DNA of 10,545 nt, taken from the NCBI GenBank assembly GCA_946887105.1, contig CAMPKJ010000172.1, positions 1 to 10,545 on the forward strand, read 5' to 3'. Of the stretch, positions 6,843 to 10,545 are shown in pieces (within the stretch, counting starts at the first letter, position 1; each line of letters starts with the position of its first letter). The position numbers and the translations under genes are program-made. The notes under the pieces were generated by a model. It was not told the origin of the DNA, searched no databases, and saw nothing but the letters and a program-made list of their open reading frames with translations. The stretch is from an uncultured Acidobacteriota bacterium. Its GTDB lineage: Bacteria > Acidobacteriota > Thermoanaerobaculia > Gp7-AA8.

Positions 6843-8432
6843 ATGCCGAGAACCGAGCTCTTCACGCGCGTCCGCCGCGCGCTTCGGATCGCCGACCAGC
6901 TGGAACGCACCCACACGCCGACCGAGCTCGCACTCGAGAAAGCAGCCGAGGATTGGAGCCGGCGCCGCTTCCTGCGCACGTCAGCCGTCGCTGCGACGGG
7001 CGCGGCACTCGCGCCGCTGGCACTGCCGCGCGTCGCGCGCGCGGACGGCAACCTGCGCGTGGTGATCCTCGGCGCGGGCACGGCGGGCCTCACGTGCGCG
7101 TACCGCCTGCAGCAGAGCGGCGTGCGCGCCACGATCGTCGAAGCCTCGCCGCGCGTCGGCGGGCGGATGTACTCCCTCTCGAACTACTTTCCCGACGATC
7201 AGGTGGCGGAGCTCGGCGGGGAGCTGATCGACACCGATCATCACGCCATCCGCAATCTCGCGCGCGAGCTGGGCGTGGAGCTGATCGATCTCGCGTATCT
7301 CGATCAGTCGAACGGCCATGACTACTTCATCGACGGGAAGCTGTACAAATCCGACTCCGCCTGGATCGAAGCGTTCCGCCCTGTCGCCGAAGCCGTGCGC
7401 CGCGACCTCGGCGACGACAACGAGAACTGCGACGTCACCTGGAACAGCGGCACGCCCCGGGGCAAGGAGCTCGATGCGATGAGCGTGGCCGAGTGGCTCG
7501 ATCGCAATCGCATCGGCGGCACGATCCGCAAGGTCATCGAAGCTGCGTACGTCGGCGAGTTCGGTCTGCAGCTCGAAGAACAATCGGCGCTGAACCTGCT
7601 CTGCGCGGTGGGCACGACGCCGGACACGTTCGGCATCTTCGGCGAGAGCAACGAACGCTTCCGCTGCCGCGGCGGCAACGGATCCATTCCCGTGCGGCTG
7701 GCGCAGGAGCTCGATCACGAGGTCGATCTCGGCAGCGCCGTGGAGATGATCCGCAATCGCAACGGCGGCTTCGAAATCTCGGTGCGCCGCGGAGCCTCGT
7801 CCGCGACCATCCAGGCGGACATCCTGGTCACCACCATTCCGCTCACGGTCATGCGCAAGCTCGATCTGCGCAACCTCGATCTCACCACCGCGCAACGCGA
7901 GACCATCATGAATCAGGGCTACGGCACGAACTCCAAGATGATGGTGGGATTGAGCGCGCGCCCATGGGTGGAGATGAACGTCAGCGCGTATACGTTCACC
8001 GACCTCCCGTTCCAGGCGTGCTGGGACACGAGCCGCGGACAGCGCGGACAGCACGCCATCCTGACGAACTTCACCGGCGGGCGGCAGGGGCTGCGCGTGG
8101 GCGAAGGCTCGCTGCAGGATCGCGCGAAGGAGTTCGTTGCGCAGGCGGACAAGGTTTTCCCCGGCACCGCGGCCGCGTACACAGGCAAGGCAGTGCGGCA
8201 GCTGTGGCCGGTGTACGAATGGTCGCAGGGGAGCTATACGTGCTTCCGCCCCGGCCAGTACCAGCGCTACTTCCGCGCGCTGGTCGAGCCTCGAGGCAGG
8301 CTGATCTTTGCCGGCGAGCACACCGTCGACGAATCGGGATTCATGAACGCGGCGGTGGAGTCGGGAGAGCGCGCCGCGACGCGGGTGCTGAGCGCGATGG
8401 GGCTGGCGCAGATCCGAAGAGAGGCAGCGTAA
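6843..8432 (+). CDS. Tat-exported flavin monoamine oxidase family protein
   Basis: A 529-residue FAD enzyme. After a 38-residue N-region comes a twin-arginine signal: 'SRRRFLR' (39-45), the hydrophobic 'TSAVAATGAALAPLALP', and likely cleavage after 'ARA' (about 67). This implies export of the folded, FAD-loaded protein. The dinucleotide fold follows: 'VVILGAGTAG' (73-82, GxGxxG), Glu100 ending strand 2 for the ribose, and 'RVGGR' (104-108). Amine-oxidase markers are 'AELGGELID' (122-130), 'GGNGSIPVRLA' (277-287), Lys365 in 'GTNSKMMVGLSARPW' at the place of the N5-interacting lysine of MAO/PAO enzymes, the aromatic 'WPVYEWSQGSYTCFRPGQ', and the C-terminal FAD motif 'LIFAGEHTVDESGFMNAAVE' (487-506). 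The family oxidises amines or polyamines to imines, releasing ammonia and, with oxygen, hydrogen peroxide. I see no MAO-type Cys for covalent FAD. The substrate cannot be read. Start ATG 6843 fits the adjacent TATCAT. A hairpin spans the stop codon. Confidence 0.88.
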   Translation: MPRTELFTRVRRALRIADQLERTHTPTELALEKAAEDWSRRRFLRTSAVAATGAALAPLALPRVARADGNLRVVILGAGTAGLTCAYRLQQSGVRATIVEASPRVGGRMYSLSNYFPDDQVAELGGELIDTDHHAIRNLARELGVELIDLAYLDQSNGHDYFIDGKLYKSDSAWIEAFRPVAEAVRRDLGDDNENCDVTWNSGTPRGKELDAMSVAEWLDRNRIGGTIRKVIEAAYVGEFGLQLEEQSALNLLCAVGTTPDTFGIFGESNERFRCRGGNGSIPVRLAQELDHEVDLGSAVEMIRNRNGGFEISVRRGASSATIQADILVTTIPLTVMRKLDLRNLDLTTAQRETIMNQGYGTNSKMMVGLSARPWVEMNVSAYTFTDLPFQACWDTSRGQRGQHAILTNFTGGRQGLRVGEGSLQDRAKEFVAQADKVFPGTAAAYTGKAVRQLWPVYEWSQGSYTCFRPGQYQRYFRALVEPRGRLIFAGEHTVDESGFMNAAVESGERAATRVLSAMGLAQIRREAA

Positions 8433-8446
8433 CGAAACCGTTACGC
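8427..8446. terminator. 8-bp hairpin spanning the amine oxidase stop codon
   Basis: GCGTAACG (8427-8434) and CGTTACGC (8439-8446) are perfect complements around a 4-nt loop AAAC, and the TAA stop (8430-8432) lies in the left arm. It is followed by C-rich sequence, not a T tract, so it would be an imperfect terminator. It could equally be an operator-like palindrome upstream of the promoter at 8472. The structure is certain; the function is a guess. Confidence 0.45.
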
Positions 8447-8471
8447 GTCCTCCTCGCCAGTACGCGCCGGT

Positions 8472-8502
8472 TATCATCAGCCGTCAATCGACAACCGGAG
8501 GA
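8472..8502 (+). promoter_or_regulatory. Predicted -10 and Shine-Dalgarno for the cupredoxin gene
   Basis: TATCAT (8472-8477) is followed by a leader of about 25 nt and a consensus Shine-Dalgarno, GGAGGA (8497-8502), ending 6 nt before ATG 8509. This Shine-Dalgarno fixes the start. It gives the gene its own promoter, separate from the amine oxidase. Confidence 0.55.
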
Positions 8503-8508
8503 TTTCCG

Positions 8509-9585
8509 ATGCGGCGTCTCGCGATCGTGCTGTTCTGTGTGGCCGTTACGACTTCTGCGTTTGCAAAAGACGTCTATCTCTCCATCGGAGGCAGCGCCGG
8601 CAAGTTCCGCACGGACGCGCGCATCTTCAATCCGTCGTACGACAAGGCCATCGTCATCACCGCGCGTTATCTGCCGATCGGCAACGGAGACAACACGAAC
8701 GTCACGCCGAAGACGATCACCGTCGAGAAGCGGTCCATGGCCGTTTATGACGACGTCGTACAGTCGCTGTTCGGCGGCGGACCGGCGCTCGGCGCGGTGC
8801 GATTGACGTCGGACGATGACTTCGTCGCCACGCAGCGCATCTTCGCCGACGAATCCGACACGGCCAAGAACGGCACGCTCGGACAGTTCGTGCCCGGCCT
8901 CGAAGTGAGCACCGCCATCAGGAAAGGCGTGCTGGTGCAGCTCAAGCAGAGCACCGGCGGCGGAAAGGGAACGTTCCGCACGAACATGGGCGCGGTCAAT
9001 CCGAATGCCGTTGTTGCCCATGTGACCTTCAAAGTCTACGACCGCAACAACGTGCTGGCGAAGACCACGCCGCTCACCTTGCAGCCGTTCGGCGTGCTCG
9101 GGCCGAGCAACATCGCCGGCTTCTTCGGAAGCGGCACGGCCGACTTGAGCAACGCGTGGATCAGCTTCGACTCCGATCAGCCGGTCTTCGTGTATGCGTC
9201 GGTCCTCGATAACGGTTCCGAGGATCCGACGTTCATTCCGGCCTCGCCGGATACGGGAGTCGAGCCGGTGGCGCCGCCGCCGACGGACATCACCATCGTT
9301 GCGCAGGACTTCCAATTCGTCCTGACCGCGGGCGGACCGTTGAAGGTCGGCCAGCAGGTGAAATTCATTCTGTCGAAAGTGCCCGGCAGCGGTGCACACG
9401 GCATCCGCATCACCGACTCGAATTTCAACACGCTCGTCGACATCACCCTATCGAGCACGCCGGAAGAGCGCCTGGTCACGCTGCCGACCGCGGGGCAGTA
9501 TTTCTTCGTCTGCACGAACACCTTGTGCGACAGCGGCACGGGCGGCCACTTCGACATGACCGGAGACTTCACGGTCAGTCCGTAA
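8509..9585 (+). CDS. Secreted two-domain protein with C-terminal CuA-like cupredoxin domain
   Basis: A 358-residue exported protein. Residues 1-19 are a Sec signal peptide ending 'SAFA'. Residues about 20-248 form a beta-sandwich region with two matching signatures, 'FRTDARIFNPS' (33-43) and 'FRTNMGAVNPN' (156-166), plus 'DDDFVATQRIF' and 'GTLGQFVPG'. I recognise this pattern from many secreted Acidobacteriota proteins, where it often precedes another module; its role is unknown. A Pro-rich linker (253-258) leads to a cupredoxin-like domain (260-358). Possible copper ligands are His297 ('GAHGIRI'), Cys335, Cys340, His347 and Met350 in 'FVCTNTLCDSGTGGHFDM'. Single-copper cupredoxins use His-Cys-His-Met. 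The extra Cys340 makes it look like the CuA site of cytochrome oxidase subunit II or nitrous oxide reductase, but the spacing C-x4-C-x6-H-x2-M is longer than the usual C-x3-C-x3-H-x2-M. It probably carries electrons or binds copper outside the cytoplasm. It follows an exported amine oxidase but has its own promoter. Confidence 0.83.
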   Translation: MRRLAIVLFCVAVTTSAFAKDVYLSIGGSAGKFRTDARIFNPSYDKAIVITARYLPIGNGDNTNVTPKTITVEKRSMAVYDDVVQSLFGGGPALGAVRLTSDDDFVATQRIFADESDTAKNGTLGQFVPGLEVSTAIRKGVLVQLKQSTGGGKGTFRTNMGAVNPNAVVAHVTFKVYDRNNVLAKTTPLTLQPFGVLGPSNIAGFFGSGTADLSNAWISFDSDQPVFVYASVLDNGSEDPTFIPASPDTGVEPVAPPPTDITIVAQDFQFVLTAGGPLKVGQQVKFILSKVPGSGAHGIRITDSNFNTLVDITLSSTPEERLVTLPTAGQYFFVCTNTLCDSGTGGHFDMTGDFTVSP

Positions 9586-9603
9586 TGGCATCCGCATGAA
9601 ATT

Positions 9604-9612
9604 TGCTACACT
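9604..9612 (+). promoter_or_regulatory. Predicted extended -10 for ftsK
   Basis: TGCTACACT carries both the TGN extension and the TANNNT hexamer (TACACT, 9607-9612), 28 nt before GTG 9641. The purine-rich GGGAG (9626-9630) and GGGACGG (9634-9640) supply a plausible Shine-Dalgarno region. The octamer GCTACACT is the same as that before the nucleotidyltransferase gene at 433-440. Confidence 0.5.
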
Positions 9613-9640
9613 CACGGCGAAAGCTGGGAGTGTGGGACGG

Positions 9641-10545
9641 GTGCAGCTAGTCGAATTCTTTCGCAGCCGGCGGGGCGGGGAACTGACCGGGATCGTCATC
9701 ATGGCGGTCGGGATCAGTCTGGCCGCGGCGCTGGTCACGTACCACCCGCGCGACTCCTCCGCGTTCTACACCTCCACCGACACCGCCATCCGCAACGCCA
9801 TCGGCTACTACGGCGCGACGCTGGCGTGGGTGTTCGTCGGCTTCTTCGGATTCGCCAGCCTGCTGTTCCCCGCGGTGATGCTCGTCGGCGGCTGGAATCG
9901 TTTCTGGGGACGCGACATCGAATACTTCCACACGAAGCTGATCGGCTTCGTCGTGCTCGCGCTGGCCGTGCCGCCGCTCTTCGATCTCGCGTTCGGCAAG
10001 ATCTGGCTGCGCGGTGCGCTGATCGCCTCCGGCGGTTATCTCGGGCAGGAGATCAATCGCGCCGTCAGCGGCAACATGAACACCAGCGGCGCCGCCATCG
10101 CGCTCGTGACCGCGCTGCTGATCGGCGTGCTGCTGGCGACACGCATCAGCCTCGCGCTGGTCTTCCTGGCCATCCATCGCCAGTTCGTCGCACTCGGCCG
10201 CGCGATGTCGCTGCAGTGGGCGCGCTTCTCCGAGCGCCGTCGTAAGGAGAAGATGAAAGACGCGCTGGTGCGCAAGCATCTCGAGAAAGCGGAGACGCCG
10301 CAGCTGCGTCTCGTGCCCAGCCCCGCGCCTGCGGCGGAGCCGGGCATCCGCGGCCCGATCGTGCGCGAAGTGAATGGGCGCGGTAGCTTTCAGATCCGCA
10401 AAGTGACCAAGGCCGATCTGCGCAAGGCCGCGGAAGCGCTGTCGCAGCAGGAGACGCGGGATCCGTTCGAGCTCTATCCGGGACGCACGGCGGGGCGAAC
10501 CCCTCATCCGCCTGCGGCACCTTCTCCCCTTTCACAAGGGGAGAA
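9641..10545 (+). CDS. ftsK: DNA translocase FtsK, N-terminal membrane domain and linker (3' end outside window)
   Basis: Open to the window end, at least 301 residues. Four hydrophobic segments match the FtsK/SpoIIIE N-terminal membrane domain: about residues 15-34 ('LTGIVIMAVGISLAAALVTY'), 54-83, 98-117, and 149-178 in this start's numbering. 'YHPRDSS' follows TM1 and 'LIASGGYLGQEI' precedes TM4, both typical. A basic cytoplasmic stretch ('SERRRKEKMKDALVRKHLEK') and a Pro/Ala-rich linker start follow. This domain anchors FtsK at the division septum, where the motor, not present here, pumps DNA toward dif for dimer resolution. From about residue 287 the frame runs into a palindromic repeat ('TPHPPAAPSPLSQGE'), so the linker has either taken up the repeat or is cut off by it. 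GTG 9641 is preferred for spacing to GGGAG. GTG 9632 and ATG 9596 are in frame, but the latter lies upstream of the predicted promoter and lacks a Shine-Dalgarno. Confidence 0.85.
   Translation, partial: MQLVEFFRSRRGGELTGIVIMAVGISLAAALVTYHPRDSSAFYTSTDTAIRNAIGYYGATLAWVFVGFFGFASLLFPAVMLVGGWNRFWGRDIEYFHTKLIGFVVLALAVPPLFDLAFGKIWLRGALIASGGYLGQEINRAVSGNMNTSGAAIALVTALLIGVLLATRISLALVFLAIHRQFVALGRAMSLQWARFSERRRKEKMKDALVRKHLEKAETPQLRLVPSPAPAAEPGIRGPIVREVNGRGSFQIRKVTKADLRKAAEALSQQETRDPFELYPGRTAGRTPHPPAAPSPLSQGE
10500..10545. repeat. Dispersed palindromic repeat, truncated by the window end
   Basis: It begins CCCCTCATCCGCCTGCGG and ends in a perfect 10-bp hairpin, TTCTCCCCTT (10522-10531) and AAGGGGAGAA (10536-10545), with loop TCAC. 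I recall near-identical CCCCTCATCCG...CACCTTCTCCCC...GGGGAGAAGG elements scattered in many GC-rich bacterial genomes. It is read in frame with ftsK as far as the window goes. That the sequence stops exactly at the end of the hairpin fits an assembly break at a repeat. Confidence 0.72.

Noticed and set aside
9596..9640. ATG 9596 as the ftsK start
   Set aside because: It lies before the predicted extended -10 at 9604-9612 and has no Shine-Dalgarno; GTG 9641 is better placed, though this is not certain.

Overview
The window is a GC-rich (well above 60 percent by eye), gene-dense bacterial segment with every gene on the + strand. Two exported proteins are built from domains I associate with Acidobacteriota, especially Thermoanaerobaculia-like lineages. 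These are a choice-of-anchor L protein with a C-terminal Ig-like 'YWVRISNPCG' domain, and a secreted repeat-NP-type beta domain with 'RTDARIFNP' and 'RTNMGAVNP' signatures. The acidobacterial assignment is an inference from protein style, not from a marker-gene analysis. Both ends are cut inside genes, and the right end stops at the last base of a hairpin repeat, as a contig broken at a repeat would.

Layout, left to right. (1) The 3' end of alaS (1-429). (2) A nucleotidyltransferase-fold gene overlapping a 49-codon partner by four bases (448-1052), a possible toxin-antitoxin-like pair. (3) A secreted choice-of-anchor L protein (1133-2440), then an 86-bp palindromic repeat. (4) A class I methyltransferase (2544-3296). 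(5) A small TFIIB-type zinc-ribbon protein and a truncated crotonase-fold protein (3324-4149). (6) The large subunit of an adenosylcobalamin-dependent acyl-CoA mutase (4175-5935). Its substrate-pocket residues look like isobutyryl-CoA mutase rather than methylmalonyl-CoA mutase. (7) A 77-bp inverted repeat that fills the gap to an exported HExxH protein (6012-6827). (8) A Tat-exported flavin amine oxidase (6843-8432). (9) A secreted protein ending in a CuA-like cupredoxin domain (8509-9585). (10) The N-terminal membrane part of FtsK (9641 to the end).

Most genes appear to have their own promoter. A TANNNT hexamer lies just upstream of eight of the eleven gene starts whose upstream region is visible. 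In three cases (448, 2544, 6843) the hexamer ends only 6-8 bases before the start codon and no Shine-Dalgarno is visible, which predicts leaderless mRNAs. In five (1133, 3324, 4175, 8509, 9641) a short leader with a purine-rich Shine-Dalgarno-like stretch follows. The three genes without a clear hexamer (903, 3649, 6012) are those that would be second genes in operons. The set is functionally mixed: housekeeping (alaS, ftsK), acyl-CoA metabolism, and envelope or periplasmic redox and structural proteins. I do not see a defence island, prophage, CRISPR array or biosynthetic cluster. The most unusual points are the mutase pocket, the CuA-like cupredoxin beside the amine oxidase, the small NTase cassette, and three different palindromic elements sitting at gene ends or inside ftsK.
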